Below the pieces are notes generated by a model, which was given only the letters and a program-made list of their open reading frames with translations, did not search any database and was not told the origin of the DNA. A stretch of 64,000 nt of DNA from Rhodanobacteraceae bacterium. Lineage in GTDB: Bacteria > Pseudomonadota > Gammaproteobacteria > Xanthomonadales > Rhodanobacteraceae. The position numbers were made by a program, and so were the translations under genes. Positions 43,374-53,825 of this stretch are shown here, one piece after another. How positions within the stretch are numbered: the first letter of the stretch is position 1; each line of letters starts with the position of its first letter. The DNA is taken from contig JAACZU010000001.1 of NCBI GenBank assembly GCA_009996615.1, positions 414,896 through 478,895 on the forward strand, in the 5' to 3' direction.

Positions 43374-45787
43374 CCGCGTTGCTGTCCGAACTCCGCCAAA
43401 GCTGGCGCGGCGCGTTGCGCCGCCCCGGCTTCCTCGCGCTCGCCAGCACCACGCTCGCGCTCGGCATCGGCGCCAGCGCCGCGGTGTTCGCGCTGGTCGA
43501 CGCGGTGCTGCTCGCGCCGCCGCCGTTCCCCCAGCCGGAGCGGCTGGTCGTGCTCGGCAAGCGCGATGCGCACCCGTGGTCGACGATCTCGCCGCAGCAG
43601 TACCAGTTGCTCGACGGCATCGCCGGCATCGAGCGGCTCGGCGCGACGTTCGCAGCGAAGGACGTCAACATCGCCGGCGCCGGCGATCCCGAGCTGGTCA
43701 CGGCCTGGCCGGTCGATGCGGGCCTGCTGCCGACGCTCGGCGTGACGCTCGCGCTCGGGCGCAACTTCAGCGCCGACGAGGACCGCCCGGACGGCGCGCG
43801 CGCGGCGATCGTCGGCCACGCGTTCTGGCAGCGCCATTTCGGCGGCGACGCCGGCGCGGTCGGCCGCAGCGTGCTGATCGACGGCGTCGCGACGACGGTC
43901 GTCGGCGTGCTGCCGCCGATGTTCCGCCTCGACGGCACGCCGGATGTGTTGCTGCCGCTCGCGCTCGCGCCGGGCAGCCGCGACGGCCGCGCCAACCTGC
44001 TCGCCTTCGCGCGGCTCGCGGCGGATACGCCGCTGGCGGCCGCGAGCGCGGCGTTCGACGCGCGCCTGCAGGCGCACGCGGGCGAACTCGGCTTTTCTGC
44101 CGCGCACTGGCATCCGCGCTTCGCGGCAACGCCGCTCGCGCACAACCTCGGCGCGACGGCGCGCCCGGTACTGCTGCTGTTCCTCGCCTGCGCCGCGTGC
44201 GTGCTGCTGCTCGTCGCGGTGAATCTGTCGAACCTGATGCTGCTGCGCGCGCTCGGCCGCAGCCACGACAGCGCGGTGCGCAATGCGCTCGGCGCCTCCG
44301 CCGCGCGACTGGCGTTGCCGGCGCTCGGCGAGGGCCTGCTGGTCGGACTCGCCGGCGCGCTCGGCGGCCTCGCGCTCGCCGCGGCCGCGTTGCGCCTGGT
44401 ACACGCGTGGCTGCCGCAGGCCTGGGCCGGCGCGCAGGCGCAGCTGATCGGCGGCCATGTCGTCGGCTTCGCGTTCACGACCGCGCTCGCCGTCGCCGTG
44501 CTCGCCGCGCTGTTCGGCGTCTGGCGCGGGCGCAGCGGCGGCGCCGCGCGCGAGCTGGCCGGCGGCATGCGGACGGGCACGAGCGCGGCCTCGCAGCGCT
44601 TCGGCCGCGCGCTGGTCGTCGCGCAGGCGGCGCTGGCGGCACTGCTGCTGGCGTCGTCGACGCTGCTCGCGCATTCGCTGTGGAAGCTCTCGCGCGTCGA
44701 ACTCGGCTTCGACGCGAGCGGCGTGATCGTGTTCCGGCTGAATCCGGCCGCCGCGCTGTACCCCGACACCGCCGCGGTGCAACGCCTGGCCGAAACGCTG
44801 CTCGACCGCCTGCGCGCCGAGCCGGGCGTGCGCGACGCGGCGCTGACGACGAACCTGCCGATCGGCTCGCAGCTGAACGTCTCGGTGAAGTTGCCCGACG
44901 GCAGCTCGCCGCCGGAGTCGCCGCAGTACCGCGCGGTCAGCACGCAATCGTTCGCGACGTTCGGCATGCCGCTGGTCGCCGGGCACGACTTCGCCGCCGC
45001 CGACCGCGCCGGCGGCGAGCCGGTCGCGATCGTCAACGCGGCGTTCGCACGCCGTTACCTCGGCGGCGACGCGATCGGCCAGACGCTCACGGTCGACGCC
45101 GGCGACGACCTGCCGATGCCGGCCATGCGCATCGTCGGCGTCGTCGGCGACGTGCGCCAGTTCGGCCCGCAGGAAGACGCACCGCCAACCGTCTACGTGC
45201 CGCTCGCGCAGGTGCCCGATGCGCTACTCGACCTGCTGCGCCAGTTCGTGCCGCTGAACGCGGCCATGCGCGTCGACGGCGCGCCGGCACCGTACGCCGA
45301 GCGCATGCGCGCGGCGCTGCGCGAGGTCGATCCGCGCCAGGGCGTCGCCGGCCTGCGCCTGTTCGAGCGCGACGTCGCCGATGCGACCGCCACGCAACGC
45401 ATGAACGCCGCGCTGGTCGGCACGTTCGCCGTGCTGGCAATCCTGCTCGCCGGCATCGGCCTGTACTCGGTCACCGCGGTCGCGGTCGCCGCGCGCCAGC
45501 GCGAGTTCGGCGTGCGCGCCGCACTCGGCGCGCCGCCGACGCGGCTGCTGCGCGGCGTGCTCGGCGCCGGCCTGCGCGACGTCGGCCTCGGCCTCGCGCT
45601 CGGCCTCGCCGCGACGCTCGCCGCCGGCCGTCTGCTCGAACGCTTCCTGTACGGCGTCGACGCGGCCGATCCGCCCGCGCTGCTGGCCACGCTCGCGACG
45701 CTGCTGCTCGCCGCCCTCGCCGCGACCGCCCTGCCCGCGCTGCGCGCCGCGCGCGTCGCGCCGATGCAGGCGTTGCGCGGCGACTGA
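43370..45787 (+). CDS. Duplicated MacB/FtsX permease 4
   Basis: This encodes 805 residues from MTALLSELRQSWRGALRRPG. First FtsX block: LACAACVLLLVAVNLSNLML with HDSAVRNALGASAARLALPA. Second: LLAGIGLYSVTAVAVAARQR with EFGVRAALGAPPTRLLRGVL. Tail: VAPMQALRGD. The start overlaps the stop of the 24-codon leader. The frame is open upstream to 43202, but that is repeat sequence. Same layout as its neighbours, with unrelated-looking periplasmic loops (ITALIC-type Ala-rich first domain, LPIGSQLNVSVKLPDGSSPP in the second). Confidence 0.88.
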   Translation: MTALLSELRQSWRGALRRPGFLALASTTLALGIGASAAVFALVDAVLLAPPPFPQPERLVVLGKRDAHPWSTISPQQYQLLDGIAGIERLGATFAAKDVNIAGAGDPELVTAWPVDAGLLPTLGVTLALGRNFSADEDRPDGARAAIVGHAFWQRHFGGDAGAVGRSVLIDGVATTVVGVLPPMFRLDGTPDVLLPLALAPGSRDGRANLLAFARLAADTPLAAASAAFDARLQAHAGELGFSAAHWHPRFAATPLAHNLGATARPVLLLFLACAACVLLLVAVNLSNLMLLRALGRSHDSAVRNALGASAARLALPALGEGLLVGLAGALGGLALAAAALRLVHAWLPQAWAGAQAQLIGGHVVGFAFTTALAVAVLAALFGVWRGRSGGAARELAGGMRTGTSAASQRFGRALVVAQAALAALLLASSTLLAHSLWKLSRVELGFDASGVIVFRLNPAAALYPDTAAVQRLAETLLDRLRAEPGVRDAALTTNLPIGSQLNVSVKLPDGSSPPESPQYRAVSTQSFATFGMPLVAGHDFAAADRAGGEPVAIVNAAFARRYLGGDAIGQTLTVDAGDDLPMPAMRIVGVVGDVRQFGPQEDAPPTVYVPLAQVPDALLDLLRQFVPLNAAMRVDGAPAPYAERMRAALREVDPRQGVAGLRLFERDVADATATQRMNAALVGTFAVLAILLAGIGLYSVTAVAVAARQREFGVRAALGAPPTRLLRGVLGAGLRDVGLGLALGLAATLAAGRLLERFLYGVDAADPPALLATLATLLLAALAATALPALRAARVAPMQALRGD

Positions 45788-45807
45788 ATTCCACGGAGAC
45801 CGGCACG

Positions 45808-48237
45808 ATGATCCACGACCTTCGCTTCGCCCTGCGTGCGCTCTGGCGCACGCCGGTGTTCACGACGGTGTCGGTGCTGATGCTGGCGGTCGGCATCGGC
45901 CTGTCGATCTACATGTTCGGCGCGATCAATGCGTTCGCGCTGAAGCCGCTGCCGTTCGCCGACGCCGACCGCCTCGTGCACGTCACCTATACCGAGCGCG
46001 ACAACCGCGAGCGCAACCTGGCGGTGCCGCAGCGCGACTGGCTCGAGCTGCGCGAGCGCCAGGACGTGCTGGAGTCGCTGGCCGCCTATCACACCGGCAC
46101 CGCCAACCTCGGCGGTCTCGGCAGCGCCCCCGAACGCCTGTCGGCGGCGTGGATCAGCCACGACGCGTTCGACGTGCTCGGCGTGCGGCCGCTGCTCGGG
46201 CGCGCCTTCAGCGCCGACGATGGCCGGCCCGGCGCCGCGCGCGTCGTGCTGCTCGGCCAGCGCGTCTGGCAACTGCACTTCAATGCCGATCCGCAGGTGG
46301 TCGGCCGCAGCGTGCGCGTCAACGCCGAGGACGTCACGGTCGTCGGCGTGATGCCGGAAGGCTTCGCGTTCCCGGTCGCCGAGGCGCTGTGGGTACCGCT
46401 GTCGAGCGACCGTGTCGCCGCCGCCCGCGACGGCGCGCCGCTGCTGCGGACGTTCGGCCGCCTGCGTCCCGGCGTTACACGCGCGCAGGCGCAGGCCGGC
46501 TTCGATGCGCTGCTGCAGGGGCTGTCGGCCGAGCGTGGCGAGCCGCTGCGCGGCGATGCGGCCCGGGTCGCTACGTTCTCCGACCAGTTCATCCTGCCGC
46601 AGATCCGCCACAGCACCGGCGTGATGTTCGTCGCCGTGCTGCTGGTCCTGCTGATCGCCTGCACCAACGTCGCCAGCCTCGTGCTGGCGCGCTTCAGCGC
46701 GCGCGCCCGCGAGCTCGGCATCCGCGCCGCGCTCGGCGCCAGCCGGCGCCGCCTGGTCGTGCAGGTGCTGGCCGAAACCTTCGTCATCGCCGCGCTGGCG
46801 ACCGTGACCGGCTATGTCGGCGCCGACCTTGTCGGCCGCGCCACCGACGACGCCACCCTGAGCCAGGGCAATCTGCCGTACTGGGTCGACTTCCACGTCG
46901 ACGGCCGCGACGTGCTGTTCTGCGGCGCGATCGCGTTCGCCGCCGCGCTGCTGGCCGGCCTCGCCCCGGCGCTGCGCGCCAGCCGCCTCGACGTGCAGGC
47001 CAACCTGCGCAGCGGCGGTCACGCCGGTCCCGGCAAGCGCTTCGGCCGCTTCCTCGTCAGCGGCGAGGTCGCGCTGTGCGTGATCCTGCTGGTCTGCGCC
47101 GGCGCGTCGATCCGCAGCGCGCTGCAGGCGCAACAGGTCGAGCTCGGCCTGCAGACCGAGCAGGTGCTGACCGGACGCGTCGCGCTGTTCGAGTCGGCGT
47201 ATCCCGATGCCGCTGCGCGCCTGCGCTTCGCCGAGGCGCTCGAGACGCGCCTGCGCACGCTGCCCGGCGTGCAGGCGGCCGCGATCGCGAGCACGCTGCC
47301 GCTGATGGGCTACGAGCGCCAGGAGTACGCCCGCGATGGCGAGGCGGTCGACGCGAAGATGCCGCTGCGGCAAGCCTGGTCCACGCGCGTCAACGCCGGC
47401 TTCTTCGCCACCTTCGGCATCACGCTGCGCGAGGGCCGCCTGTTCGACGCGCGCGACACCGCCTCGTCGCCGCCGGTCGCGATCGTCAGCGCGGCGTTCG
47501 CCGAGCGCGCCTGGCCCGGCCAGTCCGCGCTCGGCCAGCGCGTGCAGCTGCAGCCGAAGGACGGCACGCAGCCGTGGCTGGAAGTCGTCGGCGTGGTCGC
47601 CGACAGCGCGCAGGCGGACTACCTGGAAACCCGTGCGACGAATGCGGCCCATCGCGGCGACGGCAACGTGTTCCGCCCGCTCGCGCAGGATCCGCCGGCC
47701 TTCGTCAGCCTCGCGCTGCGTGCCGACGGCGACGCCGGCGCGCTCGGCGAAGGCGTGCGCCAGGCCGTGCGCGCGATCGACGCCGACCTGCCGGTGTACT
47801 GGCTGCGCCCGATGGAGGAATGGCGCCGGCAGATCTTCTGGGGCATCGACCTGCTCGCGCGCATGTTCGGCGCGTTCGCGCTGTTCGCGGTGCTGCTCGC
47901 CGCCGCCGGCATCTACGCCGTGCTCACGTTCGACGTCGCCGCGCGCACGCGCGAGATCGGCGTGCGCCGCGCACTCGGCGCGCCGGCGCACAGCGTGCTC
48001 GCGATGGTGCTGCGCCGCGGCGGCGTGCAGGTGCTGGCCGGCATCGCGGTCGGCGTGCCGCTCGCGCTCGCGTTCTCGCTGCTGCTCGGCCAGGTGCTGC
48101 TGCCCGGCTCGCCCCTCGATCCGCGGGTCCACCTGGCCGTGATCGGCGTGCTGCTGCTCGTGGTCGTGCTCGCCGCACTGCTGCCCGCGCGGCGCGCGCT
48201 GCGCGTCGATCCGATGGTGGCGCTGCGCGACGAATGA
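45808..48237 (+). CDS. Duplicated MacB/FtsX permease 5
   Basis: This encodes 809 residues from MIHDLRFALRALWRTPVFTT. Blocks: VLLVLLIACTNVASLVLARF with ELGIRAALGASRRRLVVQVL, and LLAAAGIYAVLTFDVAARTR with EIGVRRALGAPAHSVLAMVL. Tail: VDPMVALRDE. A CGGAG ribosome site is present, and only 20 nt separate it from permease 4. The periplasmic segment TYTERDNRERNLAVPQRDWL is characteristic of one branch of such permeases. Confidence 0.9.
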   Translation: MIHDLRFALRALWRTPVFTTVSVLMLAVGIGLSIYMFGAINAFALKPLPFADADRLVHVTYTERDNRERNLAVPQRDWLELRERQDVLESLAAYHTGTANLGGLGSAPERLSAAWISHDAFDVLGVRPLLGRAFSADDGRPGAARVVLLGQRVWQLHFNADPQVVGRSVRVNAEDVTVVGVMPEGFAFPVAEALWVPLSSDRVAAARDGAPLLRTFGRLRPGVTRAQAQAGFDALLQGLSAERGEPLRGDAARVATFSDQFILPQIRHSTGVMFVAVLLVLLIACTNVASLVLARFSARARELGIRAALGASRRRLVVQVLAETFVIAALATVTGYVGADLVGRATDDATLSQGNLPYWVDFHVDGRDVLFCGAIAFAAALLAGLAPALRASRLDVQANLRSGGHAGPGKRFGRFLVSGEVALCVILLVCAGASIRSALQAQQVELGLQTEQVLTGRVALFESAYPDAAARLRFAEALETRLRTLPGVQAAAIASTLPLMGYERQEYARDGEAVDAKMPLRQAWSTRVNAGFFATFGITLREGRLFDARDTASSPPVAIVSAAFAERAWPGQSALGQRVQLQPKDGTQPWLEVVGVVADSAQADYLETRATNAAHRGDGNVFRPLAQDPPAFVSLALRADGDAGALGEGVRQAVRAIDADLPVYWLRPMEEWRRQIFWGIDLLARMFGAFALFAVLLAAAGIYAVLTFDVAARTREIGVRRALGAPAHSVLAMVLRRGGVQVLAGIAVGVPLALAFSLLLGQVLLPGSPLDPRVHLAVIGVLLLVVVLAALLPARRALRVDPMVALRDE

Positions 48238-48247
48238 GGACGAGTCG

Positions 48248-50638
48248 ATGAGCCTGATTCCGATCCTGCGACGACACGCGCGCGCGCCGGGCTTCGCGCT
48301 GATCGTGCTGCTGCTCGTTGGCGTGGTTGTCGCGATCAACGCAACTGCTTTCGGCGCGCTGTTCGCGGTGCGCTGGAAGACGTTGCCGTATGCCGACAGC
48401 GATCGCCTCATCGAACTCAGGGCCGACCTGACCAGGATCGGCTTCAAGCGCGATCTGGCCGAGCGCTTCCGCGATGCGCTGATGGCGGATCGCACGCTGT
48501 TCGACGGCGTGCTCGGCTTGCCATCGAGGCCACTGTCGTACTTCCTGGACGAGAGCGGTGCGGAATGGCGCGCGACCCGCGTGACGCCGGACTTCACGCA
48601 CGTGCTCGGCGTCGCACCCGCGCTCGGGCGTGCGTTCCTGCCCGACGACGCAAGCGGCGAGGTGGCGCGTGTGGTGCTGCTGTCGGATGCGGTCTGGCGT
48701 GCACGGTTCGATGCCGACCCCGCCGTATTGGGACGGTTCCTGCGTTTTGGCGGCACGACGTATACGGTCATCGGCGTGATGCCACGCGGCTTTGCATTCC
48801 CGGACGCGCGCACGGACGTGTGGATCCCGCTGGTATGGTCCGCGCAGGAGCGCGCGGAGCATGCTCAATCGCGCATCGGCGAACTCGCCGTCGTCGCTCG
48901 GCTTGCGCCCGGCGCAACCCTCGCGCAGGCGAAGGACCGGCTCGGCGTGCTGTTCGCACACGACGAGCGACTCGCACCGGCGCTGGCGCACGATGGCACA
49001 CAGCCGTCCGTGAGCCCGCTGCGCGAGCGCTACGCCGACACCACGACGGCGCTCGCGCTGCTGCAAGCCGCCGCACTGGTCCTGCTCGCCGCCGTCATCG
49101 CAAGCGTGGCGAATCTGATGCTCGACCGGCTGCTGGCGCAGGCGCGCGAGCAAACGATCCGGCGCGCGCTCGGCGCCGGCGAGGCGGCGATCGCGCGCGA
49201 CATCGCCGCCGATCTGGCGCTGCCGCTCATGGGTGGCCTGGCGTTCGGACTCGCTGCAGCTCCGCTAGGGCATGAACTGCTGCAGGCCCGCGCCCTGCTG
49301 CCGGACTATCTGCCGCAGGGCGCGGGCTTCGGCGCCGTGGCATTCGGCGGCGGCGCGGCAGCGGCACTCGTACTGGCAGGCGTGCTCGGTGCGCTGCTGC
49401 TGGCGCGCCGTTCGCTGAGCGTCTCCGCAAACCGCCGTACCGGTGGTCTGGGCCACACGCGAGCGGCCATGCTCGTCGCGCAGGTAATGCTCGCGACCGC
49501 GCTGACCGGCAGCGTCGTGCTGCTCGTGCGCAGCGCCGCCAACGCCCTCGGCGTCGCTCGCGGCTTCGACGAGCGGGGCGTATTGCTGACGTCGCTCGAC
49601 GCGTTCGACGACGTTGGCGCCATCCAGCGAGGCGAGACACCGAAGCGACAGGCGGGCCCAGCGCTCGCGCTCGAGTTGGAAGCGCTGCGAGCGGACGTTG
49701 CCGGCCTGCCCGGGGTGCGCCACGCGGCTCTCGCGGACATGCCGCCGTTCACGGGCCTGAAGCGCGTCGACAAGATCGGCGTACCGGGCCAGCCGGAGCA
49801 GCAGCAGGTGCACGCGCGCGAAGTCGGCCCCGGCTACTTCGCGGCGATGGGTATCGATTTCGTCGGCGGCGAGGATTTCGGCACGGCCAACGCCGAACCC
49901 GTGGCGATCGTCGATGCACGCTTCGCCGCGCACTACCTTTCGAGCGTCGATCCGGTCGGCCGCCATGTCGAACTGTCCGACGAGAACGGCGATTTTCACC
50001 CGGCCCGCATACTTGGCGTCGTGCGCACGGTCAAGAACCTGAGCCTCGAGGAAACCGACACCTTGCCAACGGTCTATCTCCCCCTTGCGATGGATCGACC
50101 CAACGTCTGGCTCGTCACGCGCGCACGGGACGACGCGGCGACGATCGCCGCCGCGGTGCGCGAGCGCGTCCAGGCGCACTTTCCACATGGGCGCATCGGC
50201 CTCAACGCCGCGCTCGGCGAACGTGTCCGGGACAGCACCGCCGGACGTCGCCACCTGCTTGAAGCGATCGCCGGCTTCGCCATCGCCGCGCTGGCGCTCG
50301 CCGGCCTCGGCTTGGCCGCCGTGCTCGGCTTTGCGATCCGCCGCCGCACTGCCGAACTCGGCGTGCGGCTCGCGCTCGGCGCGACGCCGGCGCGCGTGCG
50401 CAACCTCGTGCTGCGCCAAGGCGGCGCGCTGGTCGCCGCCGGACTCGTGCTCGGCGGCGCGCTCGGCCTCGCGCTCGCACGCCTGCTCGCCGACCGCCTG
50501 TTCGGTATCTCCTTCACCGACCCGGCGAGCTGGTGCGTGACGCTCGCGCTGGTCGCCGTGATCGCACTGCTGGCGTGCTGGCTGCCGGCGCGCCGCGCCG
50601 CGGCAACCAATCCGATCGAGGCGCTGCGGCATGAATGA
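48248..50638 (+). CDS. Duplicated MacB/FtsX permease 6 (divergent)
   Basis: This encodes 796 residues from MSLIPILRRHARAPGFALIV. The first span (LLLVGVVVAINATAFGALFA) lacks the usual LGIG motif. FtsX blocks are LLAAVIASVANLMLDRLLAQ with QTIRRALGAGEAAIARDIAA, and ALAGLGLAAVLGFAIRRRTA with ELGVRLALGATPARVRNLVL; tail TNPIEALRHE. Codon choice looks less GC-extreme than in its neighbours, so it may be a later arrival or under different constraints. It starts 10 nt after permease 5. Confidence 0.87.
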   Translation: MSLIPILRRHARAPGFALIVLLLVGVVVAINATAFGALFAVRWKTLPYADSDRLIELRADLTRIGFKRDLAERFRDALMADRTLFDGVLGLPSRPLSYFLDESGAEWRATRVTPDFTHVLGVAPALGRAFLPDDASGEVARVVLLSDAVWRARFDADPAVLGRFLRFGGTTYTVIGVMPRGFAFPDARTDVWIPLVWSAQERAEHAQSRIGELAVVARLAPGATLAQAKDRLGVLFAHDERLAPALAHDGTQPSVSPLRERYADTTTALALLQAAALVLLAAVIASVANLMLDRLLAQAREQTIRRALGAGEAAIARDIAADLALPLMGGLAFGLAAAPLGHELLQARALLPDYLPQGAGFGAVAFGGGAAAALVLAGVLGALLLARRSLSVSANRRTGGLGHTRAAMLVAQVMLATALTGSVVLLVRSAANALGVARGFDERGVLLTSLDAFDDVGAIQRGETPKRQAGPALALELEALRADVAGLPGVRHAALADMPPFTGLKRVDKIGVPGQPEQQQVHAREVGPGYFAAMGIDFVGGEDFGTANAEPVAIVDARFAAHYLSSVDPVGRHVELSDENGDFHPARILGVVRTVKNLSLEETDTLPTVYLPLAMDRPNVWLVTRARDDAATIAAAVRERVQAHFPHGRIGLNAALGERVRDSTAGRRHLLEAIAGFAIAALALAGLGLAAVLGFAIRRRTAELGVRLALGATPARVRNLVLRQGGALVAAGLVLGGALGLALARLLADRLFGISFTDPASWCVTLALVAVIALLACWLPARRAAATNPIEALRHE

Positions 50639-50701
50639 CACCCCGATGCACCGCGAATACCCGCTCGATTCCCAACCGTCCCGTTTCACTGCGGAAACGC
50701 C

Positions 50702-53119
50702 ATGACCACCTCCGATCTCCGCCACGTCCTGCGCCGCCTGCTGCGCACACCCGGTTTCAGCACGACGTCCGTGTTGCTGCTCGGCCTCGCCTTCGGCGCG
50801 CTCGCCTGCGTCTTCAGCGTGGTCTACGGCCTTCTGTACAAGCCGCTGCCGTATCCGCAAGATGATCGGCTGGTGGCGGTCGAGTCGCGCGTGCTCGGCA
50901 TTCCGTTCGACATCGGCCTGTCGACGCCGCTGCGCGAGGAGATCGCACACAACGCTCGCGGCATCGACGGCATCGCGGCGTACCGTTCGAGCGAGATGGT
51001 CGTGCGCGACGAGGGTGGCCGCCGCACCGGCTCGATGAAGACGGCACTGGTGGAGCCGGGCGCGTTGGGCCTGCTCGGTGCGCAGGCGGCGCTCGGCCGG
51101 CTGTTCGCGGACGAGGACGTCGCCGAAGGTGCCGCGCGCGGCGTCATCCTGTCCTGGGACGAATGGCAGCAACGCTTCGGCGGCGCACCGGACGCGGTCG
51201 GCCGGCTGCTGCGGCTGGAGGACAAGGACTACCGCGTCATCGGCGTGATGCCCGAGGGTTTCGCCTTTCCGAGCCGCCAGACGCGTTTGTGGCTTCCGCT
51301 CGCCTTCAGCGCGGAGGAGCGCGCCCGCTCCAATGCCGGCAACTTCGGCGGCACGCTCGCGCTGGCGCGGCTGCACGACGGCACGCCGTTCGCGGCCGCC
51401 GCGGACGAGCTGACCGCTGTCGCCAAGGCGATGCCGGAACTCGAAGGCGCGTTCGGCGGCAACTTCAAGCTGCGCGTGGAACCGTTGCGCTCGCTGTGGA
51501 TCGGCGCGCGGCGCGAAGCGCTGCTGCTGATGCTGCTGGCGGTGTCGATGGTGTGGCTGATCACCGCGGCCAATGTCGCCAACCTGTTCCTCGCGCGGGC
51601 GCTGGAGCGCCGGCAGGAGTCGGCGGTGACGGCCGCGCTCGGCGCCACGCCGTGGCAGCGCGCGCGCATGGCGATGGTCGAGTCGGCCCTGCTGTGCGCC
51701 GCCGGCGCCGCGCTCGGCTGCGCGGTGCTGCCGGCCGGGCTGGCGCTGCTGCGCCATTTCGACCTGTTGCCGAAAGGCACGCCGCAGGCGATCGGCATCG
51801 ACGCGCCGACGCTCACGCTGGTGGCCGCCCTCGCGGCGGCGCTGTGCGCCGTGCTCGCTGCCGCCGGCCTGTCGGCGCAGCGCGGCAATCTCAACGACAT
51901 GATCCGCCGCGGCGGTTCGCGCCAGACCGCCGGCAGCGCCGCGCAGGCCCTGCGCAAGTCGCTCGTGGTCGCGCAGGTCGCGCTCACGGTGGCGCTGCTG
52001 TTCGGCGTCGGCGTGCTGCTGCGCAGCTCGCACAAGCTGCTCGCCGAGGACGTCGGCTTCCGGCGCGACCACCTGCTCTATGCGAGCCTGTCCGACCTCG
52101 TCCCGGCCAATGCGACGCCGGAACTGCGTGCGACGCGGCTCGCCGAGCTCGTCGAGCGCGTGCGCGCGCTGCCCGGCGTCGCCGCCGCGGGCCTCGGCAG
52201 CATGATTCCGTTCGGCACCAGCATCGCCACCAGCAACTACACGCCGCCCGGGCAGGACGACGCCAAGGACCAGCCGGTCGGCTACGACCAGAAGGTCGAC
52301 GGCGGCTACTTCGCCGCGCTCGGCATGCCGATCCTGCGCGGCCGCGGCTTCGAGGCGGACGAGGTGCGCGCGCAGGCGCCGGTCGCGATCGTCGACGAGC
52401 TGTTCGTCAAGCGGCACTTCGGCGACGCCGATCCGCTCGGCCAGCACTTCAAGGTCGGTGTCGGTCCCGGCGAGGACGATCGCGACGTCATGATCGTCGG
52501 CGTAGTGCCCACGCTGAAGCAGCGCGCACTCGACGAGGCCACCGACCGCGCCTCGATCTACCAGCCGACCGCGGCGCCGCCGTATGCCGCGCTGGCGGTG
52601 CGCACGACGACCGATCCGGCCGCGCTCATCGCGCCGCTGAAGGCACTCGGCGGCGAGATCGCGCCGCAGGACGCGATCGGCCCGATCGTCACGCTGGACG
52701 CGCGCATCGCCGACACGATGCGCGACCGCGAGCGCCTCAACAGCCTGCTTGCCCTACTCGGCGTCAACGCGCTGCTGCTCGCGGCGGTGGGCCTGTACGC
52801 CGTGCTCGCCTACGCGGTGCGCCAGCGCGTGCCGGAGTTCGGCGTGCGCATGGCGCTCGGCGCGCGCGCCGGCGAGGTGCTGCGCCAGGTGCTCGGCCAG
52901 GGCCTCGCGCTGGTCGGCATCGGCCTCGCGCTCGGCCTGCCGCTGGCGTGGGCGTTCGCGCGGGTGCTCTCGGCACAGCTGTACCGCACCGGTCCGTTCG
53001 ACCTGCCGACGCTCGGCGTGGTCGCGCTCGTGCTCGCCGCGATCGGCCTCGCCGCCTGCCTGTGGCCGGCGCGCCGCGCCGCCGCGACCGATCCGGCCGT
53101 CGCTCTGCGCGGCGAATGA
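50702..53119 (+). CDS. Duplicated MacB/FtsX permease 7
   Basis: This encodes 805 residues from MTTSDLRHVLRRLLRTPGFS. Blocks: LLAVSMVWLITAANVANLFL with QESAVTAALGATPWQRARMA, and LLAAVGLYAVLAYAVRQRVP with EFGVRMALGARAGEVLRQVL; tail TDPAVALRGE. A 19-codon frame (50646-50705) ends in an ATGA overlap with this start and might be a coupled leader. It is the last permease before ATPase 2 (25-nt gap), so it could pair with ATPase 2. Confidence 0.88.
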   Translation: MTTSDLRHVLRRLLRTPGFSTTSVLLLGLAFGALACVFSVVYGLLYKPLPYPQDDRLVAVESRVLGIPFDIGLSTPLREEIAHNARGIDGIAAYRSSEMVVRDEGGRRTGSMKTALVEPGALGLLGAQAALGRLFADEDVAEGAARGVILSWDEWQQRFGGAPDAVGRLLRLEDKDYRVIGVMPEGFAFPSRQTRLWLPLAFSAEERARSNAGNFGGTLALARLHDGTPFAAAADELTAVAKAMPELEGAFGGNFKLRVEPLRSLWIGARREALLLMLLAVSMVWLITAANVANLFLARALERRQESAVTAALGATPWQRARMAMVESALLCAAGAALGCAVLPAGLALLRHFDLLPKGTPQAIGIDAPTLTLVAALAAALCAVLAAAGLSAQRGNLNDMIRRGGSRQTAGSAAQALRKSLVVAQVALTVALLFGVGVLLRSSHKLLAEDVGFRRDHLLYASLSDLVPANATPELRATRLAELVERVRALPGVAAAGLGSMIPFGTSIATSNYTPPGQDDAKDQPVGYDQKVDGGYFAALGMPILRGRGFEADEVRAQAPVAIVDELFVKRHFGDADPLGQHFKVGVGPGEDDRDVMIVGVVPTLKQRALDEATDRASIYQPTAAPPYAALAVRTTTDPAALIAPLKALGGEIAPQDAIGPIVTLDARIADTMRDRERLNSLLALLGVNALLLAAVGLYAVLAYAVRQRVPEFGVRMALGARAGEVLRQVLGQGLALVGIGLALGLPLAWAFARVLSAQLYRTGPFDLPTLGVVALVLAAIGLAACLWPARRAAATDPAVALRGE

Positions 53120-53144
53120 ACCCTCCCGACTCCTGGAACGCCCA

Positions 53145-53825
53145 ATGATCCGTCTCGAAAACGTCGAAAAGTCCTTCCCGCTCGCCGGCGGCCGCAGCTG
53201 GGTGCTGCGCAACGTCAACCTCGACATCGGCGAGGGCGAATTCGTCAGCGTGATGGGGCCGTCCGGCGCCGGCAAGAGTTCGCTGCTGAACGTGCTCGGC
53301 CTGATGGACCACGACTGGCAGGGCCGCTACTCGATCGACGGCATTGCGGTCGACACGCTCAATGCGAAGCAGCGCCAGGCGCTGCAGCGCGACAAGATCG
53401 GCTTCATCTTCCAGCACTACCACCTGATCGACGACCTCAAGGTGTGGGAGAACCTCGACCTGCCGCTGCAGTACCGCGACGTGCCGGCGAAGGAGCGCGC
53501 GGCACAGGTCGGCGACCTGCTCGACCGCTTCAACATCGTCGGCAAGAAGGACCTGTACCCGAGCCAGCTCTCCGGTGGCCAGCAGCAGCTGGTCGCGGTC
53601 GCGCGCGCGGTGATCACCAAGCCGCGCCTGCTGCTGGCCGACGAGCCGACCGGCGCGCTGCATTCGACGCAGGCACGCATGATCATGGACCTGCTGCACG
53701 AGCTGCACCGCGGCGGCATGACGATCGTGCAGGTCACGCACAACGAGGCGTTCGGCAACGAGGCGCAGCGCGTGGTGCGCCTTTCCGATGGCTGGATCGA
53801 AGCCGGGACCGGGAGGATGCCGTGA
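53145..53825 (+). CDS. MacB-type ABC ATP-binding protein 2 with altered motifs
   Basis: This encodes 226 residues. Walker [12 protein letters not shown] (38-48), Q-loop [20 protein letters not shown], Walker [10 protein letters not shown] with catalytic Glu167, and switch His199 (VTHN) are present. The signature continues [16 protein letters not shown], with Leu149 where Arg is usual, and the D-loop reads ALHS, with His173 replacing the usual Asp. These changes may slow or redirect hydrolysis, or reflect pairing with ATPase 1 in a heterodimer. It overlaps permease 8 by GTGA (53822-53825). Confidence 0.9.
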   Translation: MIRLENVEKSFPLAGGRSWVLRNVNLDIGEGEFVSVMGPSGAGKSSLLNVLGLMDHDWQGRYSIDGIAVDTLNAKQRQALQRDKIGFIFQHYHLIDDLKVWENLDLPLQYRDVPAKERAAQVGDLLDRFNIVGKKDLYPSQLSGGQQQLVAVARAVITKPRLLLADEPTGALHSTQARMIMDLLHELHRGGMTIVQVTHNEAFGNEAQRVVRLSDGWIEAGTGRMP

